64,000 nucleotides of DNA from Liriodendron chinense (GCA_003013855.2 PVNU02003892.1:1550001-1614000); one strand, 5' to 3'; shown: positions 46,402 to 58,780, counted from the first letter of the stretch. The notes: generated by a model from the letters alone, not told the origin. Translations and numbers: made by a program.

Positions 46402-46552
46402 TGATAGTGTCTATAATTGGAAAATTCCAATTGCTTGTTTTTCTATATTATTACTTCAACCTAAATCGGGTTTAAATAAAGAATACACATGTATATACAA
46501 GGAAACCTAATTAGTGTATTTCTATACATGGCTAATTACAGCTAATTTCACA
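46402..46552 (-). repeat. copia 5' LTR
   Basis: TGATAGTGTCTATAATTGG ... GCTAATTTCACA, 151 bp. On the minus strand its end abuts the primer-binding site directly. Confidence 0.92.
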
Positions 46553-46831
46553 AGAGTGTGGTCATCGCCTTATTAGACAAGGAGGTCCAGTCTAGGAGAG
46601 AGAGAGAGAGGAAACTTGCTGGACTGACCTGTTTGGTGCACTGAAGGCCACTGGACAGAGAGGTTCAATCGCACCAAGGAAACTTCCGTGGACCGAGCAA
46701 GGATGAACCTAAAAGCGCGATTTTGCACATTTTGACGAAAATTAGTAGACTTTTCTGGAAGTACCAAAGTCGGTTTGATCTTTGCTATTTAAGGGAGTGC
46801 TCTACATGTCCCAATAATCATTTTAAGGTTT

Positions 46832-46881
<50 letters not shown>

Positions 46882-48998
46882 GGCAGAGCTTCGACAACGT
46901 CATTCTTCTTCTCCATTCTTCCGTTTTAGTTTATTTTTCTTTTGTTTTAGAGATAGCCATGTTGGGCTAATCTCTTAGCTAAGACTAAGAGATGAAGCTT
47001 CTAGCTTATTTCAATGTGTAGTTTGATTTGATTCATAATTTTTAGTTGGTTAGTTTGAATAAAAGTGATAGTTTTAGAGTAATCTTAGATTCCTTGTGAT
47101 TGTGATTATGGGATGCTTTCGATTTTCTAAGATTAATTACTTTAGTTTATTAAAGTATTAATTTGTAGAATTCTTAAATTCATCATGATTTTTTAATACG
47201 ATAAATGATTTGCAATCTCCACAAGTTAAGTACTTGTTTTTCGATATAGAACTGATCAATTGAAGTTCATATCCTTGATGGTTTGAAATTGTGATTTAAC
47301 CAAATTAATCTTCCAATTGGATAGAATAAGACTTTGATTCCAATTGAGTTATCAACTTGAATTGATGAACTTAACATTGTGATTACTAGAAATGGATTCT
47401 TGGATCCTTAGTGTTTTAGTATTATTGTTTTAATTTTTTTCAATTCGTTGGAGTAATCTAATCCTTCAAATTCATAGTTTTAGTTTAATTCTTAGTGTGT
47501 TCTTAACATAATTCCATGTCGATTGATCTCGGTTTCACTGAGTTAAAACTACATCACAACTTTACATTTAGGGTTGTCAACATTTTGGTTTGATCACTAA
47601 TAGTACTACTTTAACTTTTCAATTAATAATATTGACAATCTAACCTTATTTTTAATTATATTCAATCATTTTTGTTTAATTGAAAATTTTGATATGTTGT
47701 CACTATTGTAAGAAAAAATTTGTTCCTAAGGTAAAAAGATCTTATTCAAAAGGACTAATTCTCCCCTTCTAAAATCACATGATTGATATAACAATTGATA
47801 GTTGAATAGTCAGGTCAATCTTCACAGATTTGATCAGGTTAGCTTGGCACCTGGGGTCACAAGCATTCAATTAATTTGAGTCAAATAGAACTGACATGCC
47901 CAACGCTAACAGCTTGACCTGAATTCAGGTCGTTCATAGCATGTGTAGCTACGTGTCTAGACTGAACAACAACACCAACAACAAATAATAAAACACCTTT
48001 GCAGTTTAACATGAACTCCTGTTGTATTTCTCATTTTAACCTTTTGTATCCGGACAGCAAAATCAATGGTTTGATACTCATGTGGAAGATAATTTTAACC
48101 CTTGAATATAAAACACCAATCGCTTAAATCACCAAACTAGTGGTCCAACTTGTCATAATTGGAAGCACCTGTGTATAAGTAGAGTCCATGGTTTGGCATA
48201 CCTTTGGTTTGTGTTTCATGTCAACATGGTGGATTTAAACCCAAAAATCTTATTGACAAGACTAGTATAAGGGTCTGGCTCTGTGGCTTTGTTTCAACAC
48301 TAAGATCATGAGACCGAGTGCCCATGTGGTGGTGAGTGGTAATGTGGTGTTTAAGATTAAACAAAAATAGTATAACCTTCCATTTGTGGTTATATGCTCT
48401 AGCTACAAGATAAATAAAACAACATTCCATATTCAACTGAAAAAGTATTTGTAGCTCCAATTTGCAAGGTGGGAGATTATTGGCCAACAAAAGTCTACGG
48501 TTCTCGATCACACGACCATGGGCCCACTTCTCATGACAAAAACTCAGGGCACTATGCAAAGATGTGAATCATAGAACATATGAACGATCTCAACCACATA
48601 TATCTTTTCTTGATGAGATTTTAACATACAACGGTCACATCTGATGGAACTTACAAATGAATAGCATATATCACATGGTGATGCATTGCGAAATCTTCTA
48701 AGACGTTAATGTATTTGAGTTGGTTGAATGTATTTATCAAAATAATTCAATCATTCTTGTATAAAACCCACACAAAAATATCACATTGACATAGATAAAG
48801 CTAAAGCAATAGCACACTAAACTCTTCACAAGGCAATGGTATGTTTTTTTAAGGTATAAGGGCACTTGACTAATTAGAAAAAAAAATGAAAAGGTACATA
48901 GTTTCAAAAAGGAAAACCAATGACCATATGATTCTCCCATGTGAGTCTTGCTTAAGTCTTAAATGAATTTAAGAGGTTTGATTTTTAGTTTGCCCTAT
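46553..48998. other. intergenic, no gene recognised
   Basis: Contains a (GA)n microsatellite at 46832-46877 and a long AT-rich block (46950-47760) that resembles plant LTR or leader sequence but has no partner in the window. Confidence 0.45.
46832..46877. repeat. (GA)n microsatellite
   Basis: About 22 GA units. Confidence 0.97.
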
Positions 48999-49640
48999 AA
49001 ATTAGTAAATAACTTATTATGATAGTTTTCTTGTGTTTGAAAGTTTGTGGGTATTTCCATCTTGAAAAGGGTTGACTTCAATTTGTAGACCCCACCATGA
49101 TGCATGTAACATATCCACATTGTTCATCCATTTATCATAACATTTTAGGGCATGAATTAAAAAATGAGATAGATCCAAAGGTCAAGTGGCCCATACCACA
49201 GGAAAGACTAATCGTAAAACGTCCATCGTTGAAAGGTTTTTTTTTCCCTAGGGTCTACAAGATTGTTTATTTGTTATCTAACATGTTCATAAGGTCATAC
49301 CAACACAAATAAGGAGAAAACATACATATAAATTAGTAAATAACTTATTATGACTGTTTTATGTTGTTTGAAAGTTTGTGGGTATTTCCATCTCGAAAAG
49401 GGTTGACTTCAATTTGTGGACCCACCATGATGCATGAAACATATCTACACTTGTCCATTCATTTATCATAACATTTTAGGGCATGGACCAAAAATGAGAT
49501 AGATCCAAAGGTCAAGTGGCTAATACCATAGGAACCTCTGTCAAAAGGTTTTTTTTTTCCTAAGGTCTACAAGATTGTTTATTTGTTGTCTAATATGTTT
49601 ATAAGGTCATACAGATACAAATAAGGGAAAAGCATACATA
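48999..49640. repeat. 331-bp direct tandem duplication of repeat-family sequence
   Basis: AAATTAGTAAATAACTTATTATGA starts at 48999 and again at 49330. The copies stay collinear to the GAAAA(A/G)CATACATA end, at roughly 90% identity by eye. Each contains CCACCATGATGCATG and AAATGAGATAGATCCAAAGG, i.e. an arm of the common family. Confidence 0.85.
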
Positions 49641-52600
49641 TCATCTTGATACAAAACTTCTAGGGGCCCTCGAGAAGTTTTTAATGATAGGCATTCAATT
49701 CTCATTGTTTCTTGTGTAATCTACTTGAGCTTTAGATTTGCTACAAGTTTGTGATCATGCCCTATAATTAGCTAACAGAATGGATGGACAATGTGGATAA
49801 GCCACATACATCACAATGGGCCCTACATAAAATTCACACCCCTTCTTGGTGTGGCGTTCAAAAAAGCCACTTGTCAACATCCGTATTGCAAATAGTATGT
49901 GAATTACAATGGCAATTAATTGTCGTCTATTTACAATTAATTGGGATTATAAATTCTTTCATTTTCATCCATTAAATAGTATATTAGGTAATGGTGATGG
50001 TTCCATCCGCAGAGGTTGACAAATGGGTTGTGTGAAGCGGGGTAAAGACCATCTTAAGTTTAAACTATAAGGGTCATTTAGTAGCAATTGTAGTTTAATC
50101 ACTTATAAGCATTTTATTCATAGTTTGTTTATTGCTCATTTACATAAAACTAGAGAAAATCATAATAAGTTGTCTAAGCTTATTCATAGTTTATAAATTT
50201 TTTACTTGAGACTAGCTTATCTCAAATAAGTTACTTATCACTGTTGTAGTTGTAGGTAGAAAAAGTATTATATTTGGTGGTACCCAAAAGAGACTTTAAA
50301 GACTAGCTTATCTTTATTATGATAATGGTGAAGGATTATCTTGCAGCCCACATGTCTCACATAGGACAATGCGCCATAAGTTGTCATTGTACATTTTCAA
50401 ACACCTCACATGCATGGCATGTATTTTTCTCACATTTCAATGTACCCCAAGTGTAATATATGCCTCATATTTTCAGTGTGCACATGCAACTTTATTTTAT
50501 TTTTTAAACACCCTGATAGGTTTTCAATGGTAGGCGTACAATCCCCGCTGTTTTCTGTGGTGTGGTTCACTTAAGCTTTAAATTTGCCTCATTTTTAGAT
50601 TATGCCCTATAATGATCTTGCAAAATGAATGGACCTTATAGATATAATACATACATGATAGTGGGACCCACAGACCCTGCTGATGTCAACACACAACCCA
50701 ATGCACTTCCCATGGGCCAGACTAAGTACAAAGTGCAAGACAAGCCAGGTGGTCCCCATGATTTTGACCATCTAAACTACTAATCTAACGCATATATTGA
50801 CATCTCGCAAAGTTCTCTCTTAATAAATCCATCTTATTCAATTTTTCAGCCTGAAAATGGACGTTAAAAAATAAAATAGTGGGTCCATCGTTTCAATTGT
50901 CTGGATCACCCGAACGTGGGCCCACCTGCACGAACACATAGCTTGAGGATACCGTCCCACGTCATGGAGGCATTTCAGTACTAAATAGAGGGTTTTATGG
51001 TGAAGTTGAAATGTAAAGGGACATTTCAGTAAATTCCCAAAACGCAGTCTTGGGAAGCGGAAGTTGCGTGCGTCGGCATCCGACTCAGGAAGCTGAAGCC
51101 TCGAAGGAGAAGGAAATGCTAAAAGCGATTTGCGCGAGGAAAGTTTGAATAGGTAAGTCGCGGCACACGTGCTAAATTTGGAAACGTGTGCATTATCCTA
51201 GACATATGCCAGGTGGGGATCTATGCTAACATCTTCTGTTCAAAATATTTTCTGTTCCTTTCATCAGGTGGGCCACGTTTGTATGTTGGGTAAAAACCGT
51301 TCGTGATTTTCATTCTAGCTATCCATTTTTCTCGTACAAGTGTGGCCCAAATGATGAGCACATTGATCTAACTAACTGATGAGCACGATTATTTCAACGG
51401 TTTGGCCCACCTAATTATTGGCTCAGATATCGGACACTTTGGCAACCGTGCCGCGATTCACGTAAAAAATCCCTGCACGTCAGACCATCCATTTTCCCAG
51501 CCCATTTCAAGCATGGGATTAAAAAAATGAGCCAGATACGAAAATCAAGTGGACTACACCGTAAGAAAACAGTAAAGAGAATAATGGCCATAGTGATGTT
51601 TATTTGTCATCCAACCTATAAGGTTATAAAGAGACGGATGAATGGAAAACGCAAATATCAGCTTGATTTAAAACCTCCATCGCCCCCAAAAATTTTCCTA
51701 CGGTGGATGTGCAATCCCTACTGTTGATTGTGATATGGTCCTCTTGACCTTCGTATCTGCATTATTTTTTGTCTCATGCCTTATAATGGGCTTTAAAAAT
51801 AGATGGACTGCGTGGATAAAACCCATACATCATGGTGGGACCCACAGAGCATTGACACCAGCTTCACCAGCCAACCTGCATCCTGCCATTCGTTGAAGGT
51901 CTGACTAGTGTGGCCCACCTGTTGGAAATCTTGGATCTCGCAGAGACGTATGATTGCGAATGTATGATGGCTCCACACGCGTCGGCTTACCAAACCTCTG
52001 GCACGTCTGATGAGGAAATCATTCATACTCTGGCAGTAGTGATAGATGATACGCAGGCACTTAGATATTACTTAAAACTTGCATGTATGTCATATAATTA
52101 ATTAAACAGTGCAAAATATGTTTAACGGTTAATACATATCGTTAACAAAAAATTACGTTAATTTGATTACGTAGTTATTAGATTGGTGGACATTTATTAG
52201 ACGGTTAGAAATGAAAATATCCAACGGTCTCAACCACACAAACAAGTGTCCATTAATAAGAGGTTAGGAATGTTCAAACAGTCTGATATTGGATTCCAAC
52301 TTAGCGACAGTGGGTTTCACAATCTAGTCTGTTTCATTTTAGTTAGTATATGACACGTGTACCACTTCTAGGCGCTTGCGTATCAAGTATCATACGCATC
52401 CAGATTATCAAATATTGCCCCGAGAAAGATATATCAGCGGTTGAAGTCTGCAGCGGGAAAGCCGGGACGTTAGTTGGTAGTCTGGAAAGTGAGATGGTTG
52501 ATACTCAGGTACTCATAAATGGTACATTTCACACATACTAACTCAAGTTGAACCGTCTCAATTGCGAGAAAAAACTGTAGACAGTTAATCATCCCAAAAT

Positions 52601-53640
52601 CAGATTGGTTAAATGATCTCAACCTCTGATTAAGGGATTCTTGACTATTTTCATTTGGACCGCAGATACATTGGGACCCACCTATGGAAGGATGAGATCT
52701 ACGTTTGTTCTTGGCCCCACAACTGAACACAGTTGGATCCTTTCTAAAATAATCCAACGAGAATCTCGTGGCACGTACGTATGTCATCAACATAGTACAC
52801 GTGAGATGTATGGTCCCAACTACCCTACCATCATCGACGTGTACCACGAGATGCTAGGGAGAGGTGGACATGAATTTCAACGGCTCAAGCAAGCCATTCT
52901 AATTTTTTAACTCTTGAGAACGCGTTTTTCTTTTTTGCTTTTTCTCATTTTGCAATGTGATCTCCTACCGGGGTCAATCGAGTGATCTTGCACCATTGAT
53001 ATAATGGACCCACTGGATCTCCATGCACCAAAATGCACCATACGGAAAATCCTATCCCTTCAATAGGGGCCCAACAAATGGATTGCTAAGAAAGAAAATA
53101 CGGCAATGCTTCAGATTCAACTGAAGAAAGGCAGCTCTTCCAATCTGAGTGATTTTCTTGCACGGGCCATCCAGGCTAAGGTCCGTCTGATCAACGGTTT
53201 AGATCACAGAAACATGGGTCCCACCCTGACGTACTGTAGAAGCACTCGCCCAAACGTTGTAAAATAAGGGGTTTGATCTCTACTAACCTGCCTGACGTTC
53301 AGGAGACCGAATGGATGCAATCAAGGTGGACCCGACATTCCACCATCCAAGTGTGTGATGGGCCTTGATCCTTATCTAACCCAGCCCAAGAGAATCTTAA
53401 GAGAGAAAACAGTCGTCCATGAGCCGTCCGAAACTCATTTGCTATCAATGATCATCTACAAATAGACCTACCACAAAATTACGGTACAGTTAGATAGTCC
53501 AGTCATCAATCTGGACCGTCCATTCATTCCAGCCAACGACTTGGCATTCACTGCCCCATAGTGTTTTCCAGTTTTAGTACCATTCATCAAAGGCCTTCAT
53601 TAAAAGACTACTAGAATAACTTCACATATAATTTTACAAC
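49641..53640. other. intergenic repeats, no gene recognised
   Basis: More family copies at about 50510-50700 and 51480-51870. Around 51050-51165 there is a GC-richer stretch with an AGGTAAGT donor-like site that could be a non-coding first exon on the plus strand, but no downstream coding exon is recognised. Confidence 0.4.
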
Positions 53641-53666
53641 TACATGATAACATTTCTTCCACTTTT

Positions 53667-53856
53667 GGGTGCGTTTGGATGCACTATAGAATTGAATCAT
53701 AATTATCAGTCCAATACAAGTGGAAGCAAACAAATTGTAGTTTCCTTAGCATTCAGATTGCTTGTTTGTGCTCCAAATTGCAATTTCATCACTTCCAAGT
53801 TGGACACAAAAACTGAATGTTCGCAATTCAATTCGCTTGTGCATCCAAACACAGCC
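53667..53856. mobile_element. 190-bp MITE with GTGCGTTTGGATGCAC ends
   Basis: Left GGGTGCGTTTGGATGCAC and right GTGCATCCAAACACAGCC are inverted repeats. Flanks TTT and TTA suggest a 3-bp target site. It shares AAATTGCAATTTCATCACTT with 33534-34195 and a fragment near 58590-58632. Confidence 0.65.
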
Positions 53857-54067
53857 TTAACATTAAAGAAAGTCAAAATACACTTAGTAGAATCCACCAA
53901 TGGCTCATGATGGGTTTGGCCCATCCCGGAGCAAGTTGCTGTCATCTGAATCATCCAAATTGACCCACCGATCCAATGACGCTGACCCATGTAGCCAAAA
54001 TGGATAATAAAACCAATCTCCCAACTCAGGTTTATGTAGTACAGCTCCGGTGACCGAGTCTTGAGCT

Positions 54068-54412
54068 TCAAAGTCCTTGAAGGTAATCCAAGACAAACCG
54101 AGACCGTGCCTTTACTTCCGAAACCACCAATTCAAACCGAGGCATTAGAGCCAATACAGCATCAACGGCTAGATTCAGCAGCACGTGTAGAATAAAAACA
54201 AAACCCAACTCTACATTGGCATGTAGTGTATGGATTACCCATGAGAGCGGAGAGGTAATGTAGTAACCATCAATGAAGATGATGGAGAAGAGGGTGAGAA
54301 CTGAGGCAAGCACAAGGCAAATCAAGAGAAATGAAATGCAGACAAGAAGGATGCAAGAGATGATTGAAGCATGCATCAAAGCAAGGAGGAGAAGGTCCAA
54401 GTTGGGTACCAT
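54068..54412 (-). CDS. possible small membrane protein, 114 residues, function unknown
   Basis: The start chosen is the first in-frame ATG (MVPNLDLLLLALMHASIISC). The stop is TGA at 54068-54070. Three hydrophobic stretches (about residues 5-50 as one long or two helices, and 73-92) are followed by a charged C-terminus (MPRFELVVSEVKARSRFV). The pattern of a hydrophobic core, a HTLHANVELGFVFILHVLLN segment and a basic tail looks like a real protein, and a pyrimidine-rich leader precedes the ATG. I do not recognise the family. The opposite strand has an overlapping Arg/Lys-rich open frame that is its mirror. A short upstream ATG with an overlapping frame lies at 54495. Could be a gene, or one exon of one. 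Confidence 0.4.
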   Translation of the reverse strand: MVPNLDLLLLALMHASIISCILLVCISFLLICLVLASVLTLFSIIFIDGYYITSPLSWVIHTLHANVELGFVFILHVLLNLAVDAVLALMPRFELVVSEVKARSRFVLDYLQGL

Positions 54413-55730
54413 TGTCACAAGCAATGGGGAGAAAATACAGGAAAGTAGGAGAGATGGCCTGGTTTTGCTGAATGAAAATGGAGTAGGCTGCACTCATTCC
54501 ATCAGCAAATTACCAAAGTGCCCCTGCATTAGGGGCAAATGAAGGCAATTTTAGTAGGGGAGGAGCAAGACTCGGCAAATGAATGAAACTACAGAAATAC
54601 CCATATGGACGAACACGTAGATTTCAATAAAAGCTTGATAATCCAATATCAAAAACTCCGGAGATTTTTTTATTTTTGTCTTCACATCAGTCTACAATAA
54701 AATACAGAACATCTTGATAGCTTTGGAAATATTGAGATTCCTGAGAGTAGCTTTTCTTTCTTACCAAGAAAGAGAGAAGAAACTATTCTGGAATGGCTTG
54801 GGAGAGAAAAAGCAGCAAAAGGGAGAGAACAGTAAAGACCATCTCCAAAACAATAGGCATACATACTGTTTGCTAGAGCACCACATATTCAAACCTTTCT
54901 CAGCGACGGCAGCACGAGTGTCGATCCAATGAAGAGAATATATCAGGTCTTGATGATGGGCCTAGTTCGTACAAGTGGGGCCCATGGTTAGGCAACAAAC
55001 TGTTGATCTGATGGGCCCACCGATTAACAGATGCCATAAATGATCTTTCAGAATATAAGATCCTTCTATTTGCCTGCCACTGACCAAAGGATTAAGAATC
55101 TTCCAACCTGAGAGATTTGGGGCATGCGCCTTCCACAATGGTACCAATCAGATCAACGGTCTGGATCACCTAACCATCGTCCCACTTGCATGTACTAGTG
55201 CATAAGGACACTCCCATCCCGACACATCAAGACACCATAGTTTCTCGCCACAGAACATTCGTTTCAGTCAGTTTCACAGTTACACAAGAATGCCACCAGA
55301 TTCAGATGGCTAGAACTGCCGTTGGCAGAATGCATGGTCTTAAGCACCAACATATGAACTGAAGTCACAATCGGTCCCATTGTGGGACAGTCACGGCCAT
55401 GTGACACAATTTCAAATGACCAAATGCCTAAATACCCTGTTTAAGTCTACCTTCGCAATTTTCAGTGCTTCATTTGTACTTCACTATTTCTGATGTTAAA
55501 GAACTGCAAATAAAAATAAAAAGTACAAGCTTTAAGGAATGAAATATCATCCAAATGAACTCGGGCAAACATGGCCGTCTATGTGAAGCAAAATCTGCAA
55601 AATGGAACACTACATCTGAAAAATGCTCAATAAGATGTACTCATTCACCAGTTCTATACAGCTAATCTCAAACATGGTCAAAAGTGTAAAGCCGTTTCTA
55701 CTTGCCGGAATTTTTTTCTTTCTCTTTTTT
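54413..55730. other. intergenic between the small ORF and eIF2-alpha, including the eIF2-alpha 3' UTR
   Basis: Repeat-family motifs at 54955-55020 (GTGGGGCCCATGG, ATGGGCCCACC). The eIF2-alpha 3' UTR should occupy the right part, just below 55731. No other gene is recognised. Confidence 0.5.
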
Positions 55731-55886
55731 TTACTCTGTGATCCCAATGGCTGCATTGTCCAAATCAATTTCACCCATCCCTGTATCTTCCTCCTCTTCA
55801 GAGCCTTCATCATTGTCAGCATCCTCAGCTGCTGAATTCAGTTTTAACATGTGATCAGCGAGTAGCTTATCATCCTTTTCACTCAC
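55731..55886 (-). CDS. eIF2alpha: eIF2-alpha last exon
   Basis: 52 codons including the TAA at 55731-55733. Acceptor GTGTAG precedes GTGAGTGAAAAG. The acidic C-terminus ends EIDLDNAAIGITE, a little longer than the usual EVDVD-type ending I recall. Confidence 0.9.
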   Translation of the reverse strand: MSEKDDKLLADHMLKLNSAAEDADNDEGSEEEEDTGMGEIDLDNAAIGITE

Positions 55887-58780
55887 CTACACCAATAAAA
55901 AAAGGTGTTAACAAGTGAAGGGTGCGGCCATGAATGTGCATGGGAACAAGAATAAAGACCTCTTTCAAGGGGGAAAAAGAAAACGGAATAAACGAACGGC
56001 ATTTTAGTTTGTGTTTGGATTCACTTAAAAAATGCAAAAGAGAAAAACCAACCCCTTGCGATCTTCATGAAAAGCAAGCTAAAAACTGCAATAAAAAAAG
56101 GCCATATATCCCCTACAACATTTGTAGAAAAACGTTTATTCTACAACTCTACTTGTGGTGCCCAATGTGGTTTGTGTACAAAATCCAACCCATCCAAAAG
56201 AGTTGTCCCACCAAGAAAGTGGGACAGCCCAAAAAATAAGGCCAATACAACCATCACATGGACCAACATACGAATATGGAAGTTTTCAGTGCATGTCCAT
56301 TGTTTTCTACAGTGTGTCCCACCTAATGATTGTACAGACCTGATTTTTGCGCCATCCCAATGTCATGGTGGAACTCACTTGATGTACGGGTTGGATTGGC
56401 ATACACCAAAGAGACCCAACATAGACAGTTGAATAACAATTACACATAGGTGATCCAGGCATGTCAGCAACTTCTACATGCATGTTAGTAACCTTTAAAT
56501 GTGTACAAATAAGAGTGGTAGGAAAAGCTTTTTCTACAAACATTCGTGGAGGATCTGGCCACCAAAACAAATTGTATATAGCCTACGATTTTTTCATTAT
56601 TGATCCAATTTTCATCCCAAGGGATGTGATTACAATTTGGTTAGGTCTTCAATAAACTAAGGTATGTTTGGGAATTGTTGATTTCCAGGGCCATACATGA
56701 GAATTGAAATATGCACATAGGCCTTTGTGAGCCGCCCCGCTTCGCAAGGTCTACCCCACCCCGAGTGTGCTCCCGCTTCGCACGGGCCGCCCCACTCGAG
56801 CCCGGTGTGAAAATGCCCCTGCATTAATCGCCCCCAGTAAGGAGTCTCAAACACGAGACCTCCTGCTTTGATACCAATTTGACGCAGGACATCCAATCAA
56901 CTTGCCAAAAGCTCCAGAGTTGATGGGGGAGGCACGGAATATCCTTTTATCTCATAGCCCAGGCTAAGTCAAGCCCCGGTCGAGCCCTCCTTCGTGAGCT
57001 GCCCCATTTCGCACGAATCGATGCAGCCACTTCGCATGGTCTGCCCCACCTCGAGTGTGCTCCCGCTTTGCACGGGTCGCCCCACTCAAGCCTGGTGTGA
57101 AAATGCCCCTGCATTAGCCACACAAGCTGGTTGATACATCACCTCCATCCAACGGTGAACGGTCACAACTCGAGATAAGGACCACTTCAATGGTCCTGAT
57201 GTAATATCCAAAACCAATCAGTGGTCCAATCAGCCAGTAGGTCCCATAAGTCCATAGGGTTTATTATTTGATTAATTGTTATGGTGAATCTTAACATGTA
57301 CACCAAGTTTTCCTTAGTATTTCTATAACTCCATCACTTATTGTCTGAGCCACTTTTGGGGTATCAAATGATGTTTGGATGGTACAAAACTGGTCCCATT
57401 TGAAAGTCAATCGACTCAGCTTTTAAATGAGCCCAAGATTTTGCAATTTTGATATCAGAGGTTGAGTTCCCTGCTCGTAACGAATAGGAAACTTCCCTGT
57501 TGTGCACCAAGTTTGTGCATTTGGTGCCCATGGTTAGTTTATCCAAGCTATTAATCCGATGGCCCTTATGGAAGGACCATGCCCAAAAAATCTCATCAAT
57601 TTTCAACTTTAACCTTTCCAACCTTTCCGCTGTTGGGATGTAAATACGTAGTTAAGAAGAAATGCACCAACAAGCCACATTTGATGGAGAAAAGACCTGG
57701 CTACTGGCTAGGACCTTCCAATTAGGAGATCTTTTTGGCATGATATATCCATGATGGGAGTTGTCAGATCAACGGCTTGAATAAGCCTAAAAAGGCTTCA
57801 TATGTACAAGCTCAGTGCAAACAGGGAAGTTTGCTCTTCATTACAAACAGGGGATTCTGCCTCCTGATATCATTGGAGTGAGGGCTCATTTCAGGAAGGC
57901 ATGTATGGTTGTGATGGGTTAAGGATTATTCCGGTCATTTTTAATATCTTATTTAATATGTGCTTAGGATTAGAAGTAATAGATGATTAGTGTTATATCA
58001 GGCTTTGGATCCAATCCATGCCTCAGTGGTAGACAAAGTGCGTTTCAACATTGAGGTCTTAGCTCAGGTTCAACAAGCCCATACTTGCCTATTAAAAGAG
58101 TGCTATATTTTGGTTTCCTTTGCTTTGAGAAAAGTATATAAAGATAAAAAGACTATTTTATGAATAATTATGATGGTTATTTTAAATAAAGAAACTTCTC
58201 TCGTGTTTACTGTGACATGAAATATTTTTCAACTATTGTAATGACTTAGGGTGTGATGCCTTAGGCTTGTATGGAGCAAGCCCAAGACATTATCCTTTCT
58301 TTTATCATTATCCATTGCTCTAGATCTGACACATAAAACTTCAGGTTCCAGTGATTAACTTCTTTCAACTCTTGTTGCATCAGCCTACTTGGCTCAACTC
58401 CCATTCAGCTCTTATCACACAAGAACAGAGCTCAATGGTGATTTCAAACTGGTTTGCCAGAAAGAAAAAAAAAACATCAGGTGAACTGCCCGTTGCACAT
58501 TGTCTTTCTCACATGTTTGCAACCCTCAACTTCAATTAGGGATGGTGGAAACAGCACCGAAAATCAATTTCAGATCTTTCCAAACACAACCTAATTATTG
58601 CAACTCAGTTCAGTAGTGCATCCAAAAGCAGCCTGAAGCTTTAAGTTCGCATAGAGATTTATCAATAAGAATGTAACTCACAGCTCTAGGTGCCTCCTTC
58701 ACTACAAGTTTCCCCTTGTGCCGGTCTATCTCTTCCGTGCAAGCTTTAATTGCATCATTTAAAACCGATATGCCTTGTTC
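55731..58780 (-). CDS. eIF2alpha: translation initiation factor eIF2 subunit alpha, last two coding exons (partial)
   Basis: Exon 58682-58780 encodes EQGISVLNDAIKACTEEIDR then HKGKLVVKEAPRA, 33 codons in phase. Exon 55731-55886 encodes VSEKDDKLLADHMLKLNSAA, an acidic tail (DEGSEEEEDTGMGEIDLD) and a TAA stop. This is the end of the conserved C-terminal domain plus the acidic tail characteristic of plant eIF2-alpha. eIF2, bound to GTP, brings initiator Met-tRNA to the 40S ribosome. Phosphorylation of its alpha subunit near Ser51 (not in the window) by GCN2 shuts down initiation. Acceptor TTGGCAG, donor GTGAGT and acceptor GTGTAG are all normal. The 2795-bp intron holds TRIM and SINE-like repeats. 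Upstream exons are not found before 64000, so the preceding intron exceeds 5.2 kb, unless this is a truncated copy. Confidence 0.88.
56721..57113 (-). mobile_element. TRIM-like element with one complete and one truncated LTR (eIF2-alpha intron)
   Basis: The complete LTR 56880-57113 (234 bp, TGACGCAGGAC...CCCCTGCA) and a partial second copy 56721-56823 (ending CCCCTGCA) flank a 56-bp interior. On the minus strand the interior reads TTGGTATCAAAGC (primer-binding site) next to the complete LTR and CTGGGGGCGATTA (polypurine-like) next to the partial one. It is the same family as 21923-22209. Confidence 0.7.
58009..58085 (+). mobile_element. SINE-like fragment (eIF2-alpha intron)
   Basis: CCATGCCTCAGTGGTAGAC resembles an A box and CAGGTTCAACAAGCCC a B box, about 35 bp apart. 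The head resembles the element at 2208. No A-tail is resolved. Confidence 0.45.
58682..58780 (-). CDS. eIF2alpha: eIF2-alpha penultimate exon
   Basis: 99 nt, phase 0 at both ends, flanked by TTGGCAG and GTGAGT. Confidence 0.9.

Larger units (their letters stand above)
41128..46552 (-). mobile_element. Ty1/copia LTR retrotransposon, nearly full length, decayed
   Basis: LTRs at 46402-46552 (5') and 41128-41279 (3') flank, on the minus strand, a primer-binding site, gag, protease/GAG-pre-integrase, integrase, reverse transcriptase and RNase H, then a polypurine tract. This is the standard copia order. The total is about 5.4 kb including a 303-bp nested TRIM. The LTRs differ at roughly a dozen of 151 sites by eye, indicating an old insertion. 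Every coding domain has stops or frameshifts. No clean 5-bp target duplication is seen (AAGGA against AGAGT). Confidence 0.92.

Noticed and set aside
51060..51170. First exon of a plus-strand gene ending AGGTAAGT
   Set aside because: Only a donor-like site supports it; the short frame stops before the site and no downstream coding exon is recognised.
53706..54071. 121-codon minus-strand open frame as a continuation of the small membrane protein
   Set aside because: It is in another frame, overlaps a MITE and repeat-family motifs (GGGTTTGGCCCATCCC), and no plausible intron joins the two.
54273..54542. Arg/Lys-rich plus-strand ORF as a DNA-binding protein
   Set aside because: It is the exact antisense of the hydrophobic minus-strand ORF; basic composition is the expected mirror of Leu/Phe/Ser-rich codons, and it has no motif.
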